Shown: positions 28,054 to 37,282, counted from the stretch's first letter. The stretch is DNA of 64,000 nucleotides from Methylobacteriaceae bacterium (GCA_947444195.1 CANEZL010000002.1:148340-212339); one strand, 5' to 3'. A program made the numbers and translations. The notes: generated by a model from the letters alone, not told the origin.

Positions 28054-28077
28054 GGCGCGCCTGCCCGCAGGCGCGCC
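28054..28077 (-). terminator. GC-rich hairpin after the LysR gene
   Basis: Perfect 10-base stem GGCGCGCCTG / CAGGCGCGCC with a four-base loop, 18 bases beyond the LysR stop. It acts together with the intrinsic terminator at 27983-28006. Confidence 0.6.
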
Positions 28078-28094
28078 GGCCCTGCGCGGGCCCC

Positions 28095-29048
28095 TCAATC
28101 GGTGCGCAGGTTGCGGAAGCCGTGGAGGTCCTCGTCGAGGGTCCTGACGAGGCTGCGGGCGATGGCGACGAGGGCGGTGATCATCGGCGTCGAGGGCTCG
28201 CGGCGGGCGGCCACGAGGCCGATCGTGTGTTCGAGGTTCGGCGCGGTGATCGGGATCGCGCGCACGCCGTCCATGGGGCCGAGGGCGTCGACGAGGATCG
28301 CCGGCATCACGCTCGCCCAGCGCAGGGTGCGCACATGGGTCATCAGCACGATCATCGAGTTCGATTCGAGGGTCGCCGAGGGCTCGCCGCCGGCTGCCCG
28401 GATCTGCTGGTCGATGATCCGGCGGTTCTGCATGTTGGGCGTGAGCAGGCAGAGGGGGATGCGGCCGATCTCCGCCCAGGTCACCGAGGTGCGGTCGTCG
28501 TAGGGCCCGCCCGCGGCCGTGAGCAGGGTGTAGCGCTCGCGGTAGAGCGGCACGGCGATGACGCGGCCGAGGGGCTCGTTGTCGAGATAGGTCAGGCCGG
28601 CATCGGCCTCGAGGTTCTCGATCAGGGAGAAGATGTCCGCCGAGGTCGTGGATTCCACCGTCAGCCGCACGTCCGGGTAGCGGGCCCGGTAGGGGGTGGT
28701 GAGGCTCGCCACCATCGGCAGGGCGGTGGGGATCGCGGCGATGCGCAGATGCCCGGTCAGGCCGCGGCGCAGCGCGCTCACGTCCTCGTGCATGGCGCGG
28801 GCATCGGCGACGATGCGGCGCGCCCATTCGAGCACGCGCTCGCCCTCCGGCGTGAAGCCCTGGAAGCGGGAGCCGCGCAGGACGAGCTGCACGCCGAAGC
28901 GGTTCTCGAGCTGCTTCACCCCCGCCGACAGGGTCTGCTGAGTCACGCCGCAAGCTTCCGCGGCGTGACCGAAATGCTGCTCGCGGGCCAGCGCGAGCAG
29001 GAAGTCGAGCTTGTCGATCACGCCGGTCTTCCAGGCGGGCCGCCGCAT
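28095..29048 (-). CDS. LysR-family transcriptional regulator
   Basis: A 317-residue LysR regulator: winged helix DKLDFLLALAREQHFGHAAEACGVTQQTLSAGVKQLENRFG near residues 12-52, followed by a periplasmic-binding-protein-like effector domain. The N-terminus resembles the OxyR/CysB-like group and regulators found near fds genes. The layout, 165 bases downstream of the oxalate/formate-type transporter and 2.0 kb from fdsGBAD, suggests it controls one or both; a LysR regulator of fds (FdsR) is known in Cupriavidus. The two inverted repeats at 30962-30980 and 36319-36347 are candidate operators. The start may be the GTG ten codons in. Confidence 0.82.
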   Translation of the reverse strand: MRRPAWKTGVIDKLDFLLALAREQHFGHAAEACGVTQQTLSAGVKQLENRFGVQLVLRGSRFQGFTPEGERVLEWARRIVADARAMHEDVSALRRGLTGHLRIAAIPTALPMVASLTTPYRARYPDVRLTVESTTSADIFSLIENLEADAGLTYLDNEPLGRVIAVPLYRERYTLLTAAGGPYDDRTSVTWAEIGRIPLCLLTPNMQNRRIIDQQIRAAGGEPSATLESNSMIVLMTHVRTLRWASVMPAILVDALGPMDGVRAIPITAPNLEHTIGLVAARREPSTPMITALVAIARSLVRTLDEDLHGFRNLRTD

Positions 29049-29072
29049 CCGCGGGGCATCGCGCGGACGTTA

Positions 29073-29153
29073 GAGCACGCTGCGGAAAAGTGAAATCCGG
29101 TTTTCCGAAATCATCGTGCGATCAGAAGAAGATAGAGCGTGCTGCCGGTTCCG
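29073..29153. repeat. Dispersed intergenic repeat, copy 2
   Basis: An 81-base element similar to 14748-14829 (same GAGCACG start, ATCATCGTGCGA core and GCTGCCGGTTCCG end). It lies between the LysR gene and the transporter gene on the same strand. It shares the intergenic habit of the first copy. Confidence 0.65.
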
Positions 29154-29213
29154 CGAGACGGCGGCACGCGCCGGAATGCGGCAGGCCCCGGTTCGGATCG
29201 TCCCGCACGCGCC

Positions 29214-30869
29214 TCAGCGGAACAGGATCAGGGCCTTCGAGAGGGTGATGCCGATGCCCCAGAGGATCGGCAGGCCGACGATCGCCCAGGCGACGAGGAC
29301 GCCCGCCGAGAAGCCGCCGCGGCCGATGCCGAAGCCGCCGCCGACGGAGGCCGCGGTCGGCGGGACTCCGGCGCCGGGCACGCTCGCCGGATCCATGAAC
29401 CAGTGCCGGGCGAGGGGCCGCACGGCGAGGTTGCACAGGAAGCCGAAGGCGAGGAAGCCCGCCAGGATGTACATGGTGCGCCCGTAGAGGTCGGCCCCCT
29501 GCACGCCGGCGGCGGCCTGCATCTCGCGGATCTTCGTCACCACGAAGGGCCCGACGATCCCCGCCGTCGACCAGGCCGTGAGCAGGCGCCCGTGGATGGC
29601 GCCGACGAACTGCGTTCCGAACACGTCCGCGAGATAGGCCGGGATCGTGGCGAAGCCCCCGCCATACATCGAGAGGATCACGCAGAAGATCGCCACGAAC
29701 AGGGCCTGCGAGCCGATCGCGGCGGCCCAGGGCGCCGCGGCGTAGAGGGCGCAGCCGAGGGCGAAGAAGGTGGCGTAGGTGACCTTGCGGCCGAGCTTGT
29801 CCGACATCGAGGCCCAGAAGAAGCGGCCGAGGATGTTGAACAGGGACAGGAGACCGACGAAGCCGGCCGCGATCGCGGCCACCTGCGCCTTCTGCGCGCC
29901 GTCGAGAGCCCCGAGCGCGGTGCCCGGCTGTCCGATCAGCGCGCCGCCGAAGATCTCCTGCAGCATCGGCGAGGCCAGGGCGAGCACGCCGATGCCCGCC
30001 GAGACGTTGAGGCAGAGGACGAGCCAGAGCAGCCAGAATTGCGGGGTCCTGTGGGCGTCGCGCAGGTGCACGTGGCCGGAGGCGATCATCGCCTTGCCCG
30101 CATTCTTCGGGGCGAACCCGTCCGGGCGCCAGTCGGCAGGGGGCACCCGGTAGCCCAGGGCGCCCGCCGTCATGAACACGAGATAGCCGAGGCCCATCAC
30201 CGCGAGCGTCTGCCAGACGCCCGCCGTGTCCGCCGTGCGGAAGGTCTTGATCAGGCTGTCGGCAAGGGGCGAGCCGATCATGGCGCCGCCGCCGAAGCCC
30301 ATGATCGCCATGCCGGTGGCCATGCCCCGGCGGTCCGGGAACCATTTGATCAGCGTCGAGACCGGGGAGATGTAGCCGAGGCCGAGCCCGATCCCGCCGA
30401 TCAGGCCCATGCCGAGCCAGACGATCCAGAGCTGGTGGACGTAGACGCCGAGGGCCCCGATCAGGAAGCCGCCGCTCCAGCACAGGGCCGCGACGAGACC
30501 GGCCTTGCGCGGTCCCGCCCGCTCGAGCCAACCGCCGAATAGGGCCGCCGAGAGACCGAGCACCACGATGCCGATGGAGAAGACGGTGACGAGGTCGCTC
30601 ACCCGCCAGTCGCAGGTAGTGGTGAACAGGACGGTCGCCACGCCCATCTCGGGGCAGGCGGCAGGCCCGGCCTGCCCGACCGAGAGGGCGCGGGACAGGG
30701 GAAGCCAGAAGACGGAGAGCCCGTAGGCCATGCCGATGCAGAGGTGGATGGCGAGTGCGGCGGGCGGGACGAGCCAGCGGTTGAAACCGGCTTTCGCGAC
30801 GATGCGCTCCCGCGACAGGAAACCCGGTGCGCCATCCGGCGCGACCGCGCCGGCAATCCCGAGACTCAT
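29214..30869 (-). CDS. Oxalate/formate antiporter (OFA) family MFS transporter
   Basis: A 551-residue major-facilitator protein with 12 to 14 predicted membrane segments. The OFA-like signature features are the long N-terminus, the YGLSVFWLPLSRAL first helix, GGWLERAGPRKAGL loop 2-3 motif, LGYISPVSTLIKWFPDRRGMATG between helices 4 and 5 and GRFFWASMSDKLGRK in the second half. Family members exchange oxalate for formate or carry related monocarboxylates. Next to the formate dehydrogenase operon it fits oxalate/formate uptake or efflux. The substrate is inferred from family and context only. The start at 30869 reads MSLGIAGAV. Confidence 0.84.
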   Translation of the reverse strand: MSLGIAGAVAPDGAPGFLSRERIVAKAGFNRWLVPPAALAIHLCIGMAYGLSVFWLPLSRALSVGQAGPAACPEMGVATVLFTTTCDWRVSDLVTVFSIGIVVLGLSAALFGGWLERAGPRKAGLVAALCWSGGFLIGALGVYVHQLWIVWLGMGLIGGIGLGLGYISPVSTLIKWFPDRRGMATGMAIMGFGGGAMIGSPLADSLIKTFRTADTAGVWQTLAVMGLGYLVFMTAGALGYRVPPADWRPDGFAPKNAGKAMIASGHVHLRDAHRTPQFWLLWLVLCLNVSAGIGVLALASPMLQEIFGGALIGQPGTALGALDGAQKAQVAAIAAGFVGLLSLFNILGRFFWASMSDKLGRKVTYATFFALGCALYAAAPWAAAIGSQALFVAIFCVILSMYGGGFATIPAYLADVFGTQFVGAIHGRLLTAWSTAGIVGPFVVTKIREMQAAAGVQGADLYGRTMYILAGFLAFGFLCNLAVRPLARHWFMDPASVPGAGVPPTAASVGGGFGIGRGGFSAGVLVAWAIVGLPILWGIGITLSKALILFR

Positions 30870-30961
30870 GCTGATCTCCTCCGCGGCAGCCGCATCCCAG
30901 GCCGCGCACGAAGAACCGATTAGCAGTCCCGCCCCCCTCCGTCAGCAAACGACACGGTCCG

Positions 30962-30980
30962 GTCGGAAATTTAATCCGAC
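30962..30980. promoter_or_regulatory. Inverted repeat upstream of OFA transporter
   Basis: GTCGGA and TCCGAC flank a seven-base AT-rich spacer (AATTTAA), about 95-110 bases before the transporter start. The size fits a dimeric regulator operator. It lies in an AT-rich island of the 220-base space between the transporter and fdsD, where the transporter promoter is expected. Confidence 0.45.
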
Positions 30981-31024
30981 GCAAACTGAAAGATATTTCG
31001 CGAATCCCTCGGACGAACGAGAAA

Positions 31025-31047
31025 GGCCCCGCCGGGGTGGCGGGGCC
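31025..31047 (-). terminator. Terminator of the fds operon
   Basis: Nine-base stem GGCCCCGCC / GGCGGGGCC with a five-base loop, followed on the minus strand by TTTC, about 45 bases past the fdsD stop. Confidence 0.75.
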
Positions 31048-31090
31048 TCTCGCGAACATCAGTCCGAAGTCGATCGCGCGGGGGGCCGGG

Positions 31091-31384
31091 TCAGCCGGCG
31101 TCGCTCGCGCCCTCGCCCAGCTTGTGCGGATCGTGCGTGGCCGACCGCACCGGGCTCTGCGCCGTCGTCTCGCCGTGGCGCATCGCGCGCTGGACGAGGC
31201 CGTCGACCCGGGCGCCCTGCTCGGGCAGGGCGGCCTCGAGATGGGCGATCATCCTGGGCGTCCAGAAGGCCTTGATGTGCTTCTGGACCCCGGCGACCGC
31301 CTCCTCCTCCGGGTAGGACCGGAAGAAGGTGGCGATCTGGTTGGCCATGCGGACGAGCTTGTCCGCCTGCGTCGCGGCGCTCAT
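31091..31384 (-). CDS. fdsD: Formate dehydrogenase delta subunit
   Basis: A 97-residue FdsD. The conserved features are KLVRMANQIATFFRSYPEE at residues 9-27 and HIKAFWTPRMIAHL near 36-50. FdsD is needed for assembly or stability of the soluble NAD-linked formate dehydrogenase rather than for catalysis. Its ATG overlaps nothing but starts five bases after the fdsA stop. Last gene of the fdsGBAD operon. Confidence 0.92.
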   Translation of the reverse strand: MSAATQADKLVRMANQIATFFRSYPEEEAVAGVQKHIKAFWTPRMIAHLEAALPEQGARVDGLVQRAMRHGETTAQSPVRSATHDPHKLGEGASDAG

Positions 31385-31388
31385 CGGC

Positions 31389-34262
31389 CTACTCCGCCGC
31401 GTCCAGGGCGCTGCCCTGGGAATTGGCGATGCGGGTCAGGGAGAAGTCCTCCTCGTAGAACTTCGCCTGCCAGTCCGAGGGCCGGTTGGTGCGCCGCACC
31501 TGCACCGCCGTCACCTTGTACTCGGGGCAGTTGGTGGCCCAGTCCGAGTAGTCGGTGGTGATGACGTTGGCGCCGGTCTTGGCGTGGTGGAAGGTGGTGT
31601 AGACCACGCCCGGCTGCATGCGCTCCGAGATCTTGGCCTTCAGGGCGATGTCGCCGGAGCGGCTCTCCAGGGCGACGAGGTCGCCGTCCACGATGCCGCG
31701 CAGCTCCGCGTCGAAGGGGTGGATCTCCAGCACGTCCTCCTCGTGCCAGCGCGAATTGTGGGTGCGCCGGGTCTGCGCGCCGACATTGTACTGGGAGAGG
31801 ATGCGGCCCGTGGTGAGGATGAGCGGGAATTTCGGCCCCGCGCGCTCCTCGGTGGCTACGAACTCGGTGATCATGAACCGGCCGAGGCCGCGCACGAAGC
31901 GGTCCACGTGCATCATCGGGGTGCCCAGCGGCGCCTTCTCGTTGCAGGGCCACTGCACCGAGCCGAGTTCCTCCAGCTTGGCGTAGGACACGCCGGTGAA
32001 GCTCGGCGTCAGCGCCGCGATCTCGTCCATGATCTCGGACGGGTGGCTGTAGTTCATCGGGTAGCCGAGCGCGTTCGAGAGCAGCACCGTGCCCTCCCAG
32101 TCGCCGTAGCCGCCCATCGGGGGCATCACCTTGCGCACGCGGGAGATGCGACGCTCGGCGTTGGTGAAGGTGCCGTCCTTCTCCAGGAACGAGGCTCCGG
32201 GGAGGAAGACGTGGGCGTATTTCGCGGTCTCGTTCAGGAAGAGATCCTGGACGACGATGCACTCCATCGCCATGAGGCCCGCGGTGACGTGGTGCGTGTC
32301 GGGGTCCGACTGGGCGATGTCCTCGCCCTGGATGTACATGCCCTTGAAGGTGCCCTCGACGGCCTCGTCGAGCATGTTGGTGATGCGCAGGCCCGGCGCG
32401 TTGTCGAGCTTGGCCCCCCAGAGCGACTCGAAGCTCTCGCGGGTGGCGTCGTCGGCGACGTGGCGGTAGCCCGGCAGCTCGTGCGGGAACGAGCCCATGT
32501 CGCAGGAGCCCTGCACGTTGTTCTGGCCGCGCAGCGGGTTCACGCCGGCGCCGAGCATGCCGATATTGCCGGTGGCCATGGCGATGTTGGCCATGCCCAT
32601 CACCATGGTCGAGCCCTGGCTGTGCTCGGTCACGCCGAGGCCGTAATAGATGCCGGCAGCGCCCCCGGTGGCGTAGAGGCGGGCCGCCCCGCGCACCTGC
32701 TCGGGATCGAGCCCGGTGAACTGCTGCTGGTTCTCCGGCGCGTGGCGCTCGTCGGCGATGAAGCGGGCCCAGGACTCGAACTCGGCGAGATCGCAGCGCT
32801 CGCGCACATAGGCCTCGTCGACCAGCCCCTCGGTGACGATGACGTGCGCCAGCGAGTTGATGAAGGCGACGTTGGAGCCGGGCTTCAGGGGCAGGTGGTA
32901 GTCGGCCTCGATGTGGGGCGACTTCACGAGGTCGATCTTGCGCGGATCGGCGACGATGAGCTTGGCGCCCGCGCGCAGGCGCTTCTTCATGCGCGAGCCG
33001 AAGACCGGGTGGCCGTCCGTCGGGTTGGCGCCGATGACGAGAATCACGTCGGAATGCGCCACCGAGGCGAAGTCCTGGGTGCCCGCCGAAGTGCCGAGCG
33101 TCGACATCAGGCCGTAGCCGGTCGGCGAGTGGCAGACGCGGGCGCAGGTATCGACGTTGTTGTTGCCGAAGGCGGCGCGCACGAGCTTCTGGACGAGGTA
33201 GGCCTCCTCGTTGGTGCAGCGCGACGAGGTGATGCCGCCGACCGAATCCCGGCCGTACTGGGCCTGGATGCGCTTGAACTCGGAGGCCGCGCGGTCGATC
33301 GCCTCCTCCCAGGAGACCTCGCGCCAGGGATCCGTGATCTTCTCGCGGATCATCGGCTTGGTGATGCGGTCCTTGTGGGTGGCGTAGCCGTAGGCGAAGC
33401 GGCCCTTCACGCAGGAATGGCCGTCATTGGCCTTGCCGCCCTTGTAGGGCACCATGCGCACCACGCGGTCGCCCTGCATCTCGGCCTTGAAGGCGCAGCC
33501 GACGCCGCAATAGGCGCAGGTCGTCACCTCCGCGTGCTCGGGCTGGCCGTATTCGTGGATCGACTTCTCCTGGAGCGTCGCGGTCGGGCAGGCCTGCACG
33601 CAGGCGCCGCAGGACACGCACTCGGACTCGAAAAAGTTCGTCGGGCCCGCCGCCACGCGCGAGTCGAATCCGCGGCCAGCGATCGTCAGCGCGAAGGTGC
33701 CCTGCACCTCCTCGCAGGCCCGGACGCAGCGGTTGCAGACGATGCACTTCGACGGGTCGTAGGTGAAGTAGGGGTTCGACTCGTCCTTCGGCAGGTAGCG
33801 CTCGGAGGACGGCCGGACGTGGTTGTCGCCCTCGTAGCCGTAGCGCACGTCGCGCAGGCCCACGACGCCGGCCTGGGTCTGCAGCTCGCAGTCGCCGTTG
33901 GCCGCGCAGGTCAGGCAGTCGAGGGGGTGGTCGGAGATGTAGAGCTCCATCACGCCCTTGCGCAGGCGCGCGAGCTTGTCCGACTGGGTGTGCACCACCA
34001 TGCCGTTCTCGGCGGGCGTGGTGCAGGAGGCGGGCGTGCCGCGCCGCCCCTCGATCTCCACGAGGCAGAGGCGGCAGGAGCCGAACGGCTCCAGCGAGTC
34101 GGTGGCGCAGAGCTTCGGGATCTGCGTGCCCGCGTTCATCGCGGCCGCCATCACCGAGGTGCCGGCGGGCACCGTCACAGACATGCCGTCGATGGTGAGC
34201 GTCACCGTCTGCTCGTTGACGCGGATCGGCGTGCCGTAGTCGATTTCCTTGATCAGGCCCAT
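31389..34262 (-). CDS. fdsA: NAD-linked formate dehydrogenase, molybdopterin catalytic subunit
   Basis: A 957-residue catalytic subunit. Order: N-terminal [2Fe-2S] domain (C52, C63, C66, C80), a His-Cys3 cluster region near HPLDCLTCAANGDCEL, two 4Fe-4S ferredoxin motifs (CIVCNRCVRACEE and CVSCGACVQACPT), the CAYCGVGCAF cluster of the bis-MGD domain, and the molybdenum-ligand Cys in DTCARVCHSPTGYGL. The C-terminal dinucleotide-binding region follows. Known: M. extorquens FDH2 is a molybdenum, NAD-linked enzyme of this build. Oxidises formate to CO2, the last step of C1 oxidation, with electrons passing via FdsB and FdsG to NAD. Confidence 0.97.
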   Translation of the reverse strand: MGLIKEIDYGTPIRVNEQTVTLTIDGMSVTVPAGTSVMAAAMNAGTQIPKLCATDSLEPFGSCRLCLVEIEGRRGTPASCTTPAENGMVVHTQSDKLARLRKGVMELYISDHPLDCLTCAANGDCELQTQAGVVGLRDVRYGYEGDNHVRPSSERYLPKDESNPYFTYDPSKCIVCNRCVRACEEVQGTFALTIAGRGFDSRVAAGPTNFFESECVSCGACVQACPTATLQEKSIHEYGQPEHAEVTTCAYCGVGCAFKAEMQGDRVVRMVPYKGGKANDGHSCVKGRFAYGYATHKDRITKPMIREKITDPWREVSWEEAIDRAASEFKRIQAQYGRDSVGGITSSRCTNEEAYLVQKLVRAAFGNNNVDTCARVCHSPTGYGLMSTLGTSAGTQDFASVAHSDVILVIGANPTDGHPVFGSRMKKRLRAGAKLIVADPRKIDLVKSPHIEADYHLPLKPGSNVAFINSLAHVIVTEGLVDEAYVRERCDLAEFESWARFIADERHAPENQQQFTGLDPEQVRGAARLYATGGAAGIYYGLGVTEHSQGSTMVMGMANIAMATGNIGMLGAGVNPLRGQNNVQGSCDMGSFPHELPGYRHVADDATRESFESLWGAKLDNAPGLRITNMLDEAVEGTFKGMYIQGEDIAQSDPDTHHVTAGLMAMECIVVQDLFLNETAKYAHVFLPGASFLEKDGTFTNAERRISRVRKVMPPMGGYGDWEGTVLLSNALGYPMNYSHPSEIMDEIAALTPSFTGVSYAKLEELGSVQWPCNEKAPLGTPMMHVDRFVRGLGRFMITEFVATEERAGPKFPLILTTGRILSQYNVGAQTRRTHNSRWHEEDVLEIHPFDAELRGIVDGDLVALESRSGDIALKAKISERMQPGVVYTTFHHAKTGANVITTDYSDWATNCPEYKVTAVQVRRTNRPSDWQAKFYEEDFSLTRIANSQGSALDAAE

Positions 34263-34272
34263 CGACGCCTCC

Positions 34273-35832
34273 TCACTCGGCCGCGACGGGGAGCGACCCC
34301 GCCGGCCTGAAATCCTCGGGGAAATGGGTGATCGCGCTCATCACGGGCATCGGGGTCAACCCGCCCATGGCGCAGAGCGACCCGTCGGTCATGACCTCGC
34401 AGAGATCCTCGACCAGCTTCAGGTTCGCCTCGGACCGGATGCCGGAGATCACCTTGTCCATCGTCTCGACGCCGCGGGTCGCACCGATGCGGCAGGGGGT
34501 GCACTTGCCGCAGGACTCGGCGGCGCAGAACTCGAAGGCGAAGCGGGCCTGTTTCGCCATGTCGACGGTGTCGTCGAAGACCACGATGCCGCCATGGCCG
34601 ACGAGGCCCTTCTTCGCCGCCATCGCCTCGTAGTCGAGGGGCGTGTCGAGGAGTTCGTCGGGGAAGTAGGCGCCGAGCGGGCCGCCGACCTGCACCGCGC
34701 GGACCGGACGGCCCGAGCGCGTGCCGCCCCCGAACTGCTCGATCACCTCGCGGATGGTGATGCCGAAGGCGACCTCGATCAGGCCGCCTTGGGCGATGTT
34801 GCCGGCGAGCTGGATCGGCAAGGTGCCGAGCGAGCGGCCCATGCCGTAATCGGCGTAGGCCTTGGCGCCGTGCTCCAGGATCCAGGGCACGGCCGTGAAG
34901 GTCATCACGTTGTTGACGAGGGTTGGCTTGCCGAGGAAGCCCTTGAGCGCCGGGATCGGGGGCTTGGCCCGCACGATGCCGCGGCGGCCTTCCAGGCTCT
35001 CCAGCAGCGAGGTCTCCTCGCCGCAGATATAGGCGCCGGCGCCGAGCCGCACCTCGAGATGGAAGCTCTTGCCCGAGCCGAGGATGTTCTCGCCGAGCAC
35101 GCCGGCCTTCACGCCGTTGGCGATGGCCTCCTTCAGCGTCTGATAAGCCTGCGGGTACTCCGAGCGCAGGTAGATGTAGCCGCGGGTCGCGCCGGTCGCG
35201 ACGCCGGCGATGGTCATGCCCTCGATGAGGTTGAAGGGGTCGCCCTCCATCATCATCCGGTCGGCGAAGGTGCCGGAATCGCCCTCGTCGGCGTTGCAGA
35301 CCACGTATTTCTGGTCGGCCTTCGCCAGCATCACCGTGTTCCACTTGATGCCGGCCGGGAAGCCCGCGCCGCCGCGGCCGCGCAGGCCGGAATCGCGCAC
35401 CTGCGCCACGATGCCCTCGGCATCGAGCTTCAGCGCGGCTTCCAGCCCGCGATAGCCGCCATGGGCCCGGTAATCCTCCACCGAGACCGGATCGACCACG
35501 CCGCAGCGGTGGAAGGTCAGGCGCTGCTGGCGGGCGAGGAAGGGGATCTTTTCGGGGTCGCCGAGGCGCAGGGGATGGTCGCCGCCGGTGGTCAGGCCGC
35601 CATCGAGCAGAGCGTCCACATCCTCGAGCTTGACCGGGCCGTAGGCGATCCGGCCCTCGGGCGTCTCGACCTCGACCATCGGCTCCAGCCAGAACAGGCC
35701 GCGGGAGCCGGTGCGCTTGACCGCCACATCGAGGCCGCGGCGCTCGGCCCCGGCGAAGAGGGCGCGGGCGACCTTGTTGGCGCCGAGCCCGAGGGCGACC
35801 GCGTCGCGCGGAACGGTGATCGTGACGCTCAC
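34273..35832 (-). CDS. fdsB: NAD-linked formate dehydrogenase, beta subunit (FMN, NAD site)
   Basis: A 519-residue subunit homologous to NuoF with a thioredoxin-like N-terminal part. The NADH/FMN site appears as LRGRGGAGFPAGIKW near residue 175, the FMN-binding NADEGDSGTFADR near 205-217, and IAEETSLLESLEGRRG-like GEETSLLESLEG near 290. The C-terminal 4Fe-4S ligands are ESCGKCTPCRIG near 430. Its GTG start overlaps the fdsG stop as GTGA; the gene ends ten bases before fdsA. Confidence 0.96.
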   Translation of the reverse strand: MSVTITVPRDAVALGLGANKVARALFAGAERRGLDVAVKRTGSRGLFWLEPMVEVETPEGRIAYGPVKLEDVDALLDGGLTTGGDHPLRLGDPEKIPFLARQQRLTFHRCGVVDPVSVEDYRAHGGYRGLEAALKLDAEGIVAQVRDSGLRGRGGAGFPAGIKWNTVMLAKADQKYVVCNADEGDSGTFADRMMMEGDPFNLIEGMTIAGVATGATRGYIYLRSEYPQAYQTLKEAIANGVKAGVLGENILGSGKSFHLEVRLGAGAYICGEETSLLESLEGRRGIVRAKPPIPALKGFLGKPTLVNNVMTFTAVPWILEHGAKAYADYGMGRSLGTLPIQLAGNIAQGGLIEVAFGITIREVIEQFGGGTRSGRPVRAVQVGGPLGAYFPDELLDTPLDYEAMAAKKGLVGHGGIVVFDDTVDMAKQARFAFEFCAAESCGKCTPCRIGATRGVETMDKVISGIRSEANLKLVEDLCEVMTDGSLCAMGGLTPMPVMSAITHFPEDFRPAGSLPVAAE

Positions 35833-36302
35833 TGGCGCACCTCCGTCAGGGCGGCTTCGAGGGCGTCCGCCGTCAGGTGGGCGACCGGCTCGTCATCGAT
35901 GAGGGCGGCCGGGCCGTTGGCGCAGAGGCCGAGGCAGTAGACCGGCTCCACGGTGCAGTTCCCGTCGGCGGTGGTGCCGTGCCACGCGATGCCGAGGCGC
36001 TTGAGGATGTCCGCATGCAGGCTGTCGCACCCCTGCGCCTGACAGGCCTCGGCCCGGCAGAGCTTCACCGTGTGGCGGCCGGCGGGATGGGCGCGGAAGT
36101 CGTGGTAGAAGGTGATGCAGCCGTGCACCTCGGCCCGCGACAGGTTGAGCGCGTCCGCGATCAGCGGCACGGCCCCCGCATCCACGTAGCCGAATGTCTC
36201 CTGCAGGGCGTGCAGGATCGGCAGCGTCGCCCCTTCGAGATGCGTGTGCTCGGCGATGATCCCGGCGGCGCGCGGAGCGCTCCAGGGTTCGAAACGCGGC
36301 AT
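35829..36302 (-). CDS. fdsG: NAD-linked formate dehydrogenase, gamma subunit
   Basis: A 157-residue NuoE-like subunit. The [2Fe-2S] ligands form the CRAEAC pair near residues 82-87 and the CLGLC pair near 123-127. First gene of the operon; ribosome site GTAGGGA lies five bases before the ATG. The upstream 29-base inverted repeat (36319-36347) probably belongs to its control region. Confidence 0.95.
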   Translation of the reverse strand: MPRFEPWSAPRAAGIIAEHTHLEGATLPILHALQETFGYVDAGAVPLIADALNLSRAEVHGCITFYHDFRAHPAGRHTVKLCRAEACQAQGCDSLHADILKRLGIAWHGTTADGNCTVEPVYCLGLCANGPAALIDDEPVAHLTADALEAALTEVRQ

Positions 36303-36318
36303 CGTTCCCTACCCACAT

Positions 36319-36347
36319 TGTTCCATTTCTAAGTGGGGAGTGGAACA
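36319..36347. promoter_or_regulatory. Inverted repeat upstream of fdsG
   Basis: TGTTCCA and TGGAACA, perfect 7-base arms with a 15-base spacer, beginning 17 bases upstream of the fdsG start codon. Either a dimer operator close to the transcription start or a hairpin in the 5' leader. The arms' spacing suits a LysR-type dimer. Confidence 0.5.
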
Positions 36348-36625
36348 GAAATGCAAACTGTATTCAATCAAACGGTCCGGTCGTCTGACAAAGGATGGCT
36401 GTCGGGCTGTAACCCCATCCGTCGCACCGAACGCCGCAAACCCCTTGCGTGACGCGTCCCGATACCCGGAACGGTCATTGTTTCGTAACGAAATTTTTGT
36501 CGAGCTTGGCCCTGGAGCGGCGTTCCGGGACAGAATGGACTTGCGTCATGCATTAAAATGCAGGGAGCCGCGCGCTCAGCGCATCGCGCGGCATCTTCTG
36601 CCGGCGCATTGCACGTGAGGCCGCC
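36348..36625. other. Intergenic region upstream of fdsG
   Basis: About 280 bases between the operator-like repeat and the end of the glutathione S-transferase gene. It is more AT-rich than the surroundings near 36350-36400 and 36480-36560 and should hold the fds promoter. I see no gene. Confidence 0.45.
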
Positions 36626-37282
36626 CTAGAACTCCATGTCGAGTTCCTCGATCTCGTCCGGCTCGTAGGCGGCGGCCTCCGTCCACTCGGTCATCGGAGC
36701 CCAGCGCAGGACCGTGTCGCGGTAGGCGGCGGCGCGCGGCGGGAGCGTCACGTCGTAGGTGCGGAAGCGCGTGCAGACCGGCGCGTACATGGCGTCTGCC
36801 AGCGTCGGGCGGTGGCCGAAGAGGAAGGGGCCGTCGTAGCGGGCGAGGCAATCGTCGAAGATGGTGACGATGCGCTCGATGTCGCCCCGGGCGCCGTTGA
36901 AGAGCCTGAAGTTCGGGTGGAAGGCCTTCAGGTTCATCGGCAGGGCCGAGCGCAGGTTGACGAAGCCGCCATGCATCTCGCCCGCGATCGAGCGGCAATG
37001 GGCGCGGGCGGCCGGATCCTCGGGCAGGAGACCCGCCGCGGGGAAGCGCTCGGTGAGGTACTCGGCGATCGCCAGGGTGTCCCAGACCACGATCCCGGCA
37101 TGCCTGAGCCGCGGCACGAGGAAAGAGGGGGAGAGGTGGAGGAGTTCGGCCCGGCTCGCGGCGTCGTCGCCGGACAGGATCTCGGTCCGGAAATCGAGCC
37201 CCGCCATCCGGCAGATGAGCCAGCCGCGCAAGGACCAGGACGAGTAGTTACGGCTGGAGATCGTGAGCGTTGTCTCGGTCAT
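36626..37282 (-). CDS. Glutathione S-transferase family protein
   Basis: A 218-residue cytosolic GST. The thioredoxin-like N-terminal domain has the Ser-rich catalytic motif SSRNYSSWSLRGWL, cis-Pro loop SFLVPRLRHAG and WDTLAIAEYLTERFP; the helical C-terminal domain contains FLFGHRPTLADAMYAPVCTRF. The substrate is unknown; detoxification is the default guess. The ATG at 37282 was chosen over a far upstream in-frame start in shadow sequence. It stands between fdsG and ccmH on the same strand. Confidence 0.88.
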   Translation of the reverse strand: MTETTLTISSRNYSSWSLRGWLICRMAGLDFRTEILSGDDAASRAELLHLSPSFLVPRLRHAGIVVWDTLAIAEYLTERFPAAGLLPEDPAARAHCRSIAGEMHGGFVNLRSALPMNLKAFHPNFRLFNGARGDIERIVTIFDDCLARYDGPFLFGHRPTLADAMYAPVCTRFRTYDVTLPPRAAAYRDTVLRWAPMTEWTEAAAYEPDEIEELDMEF

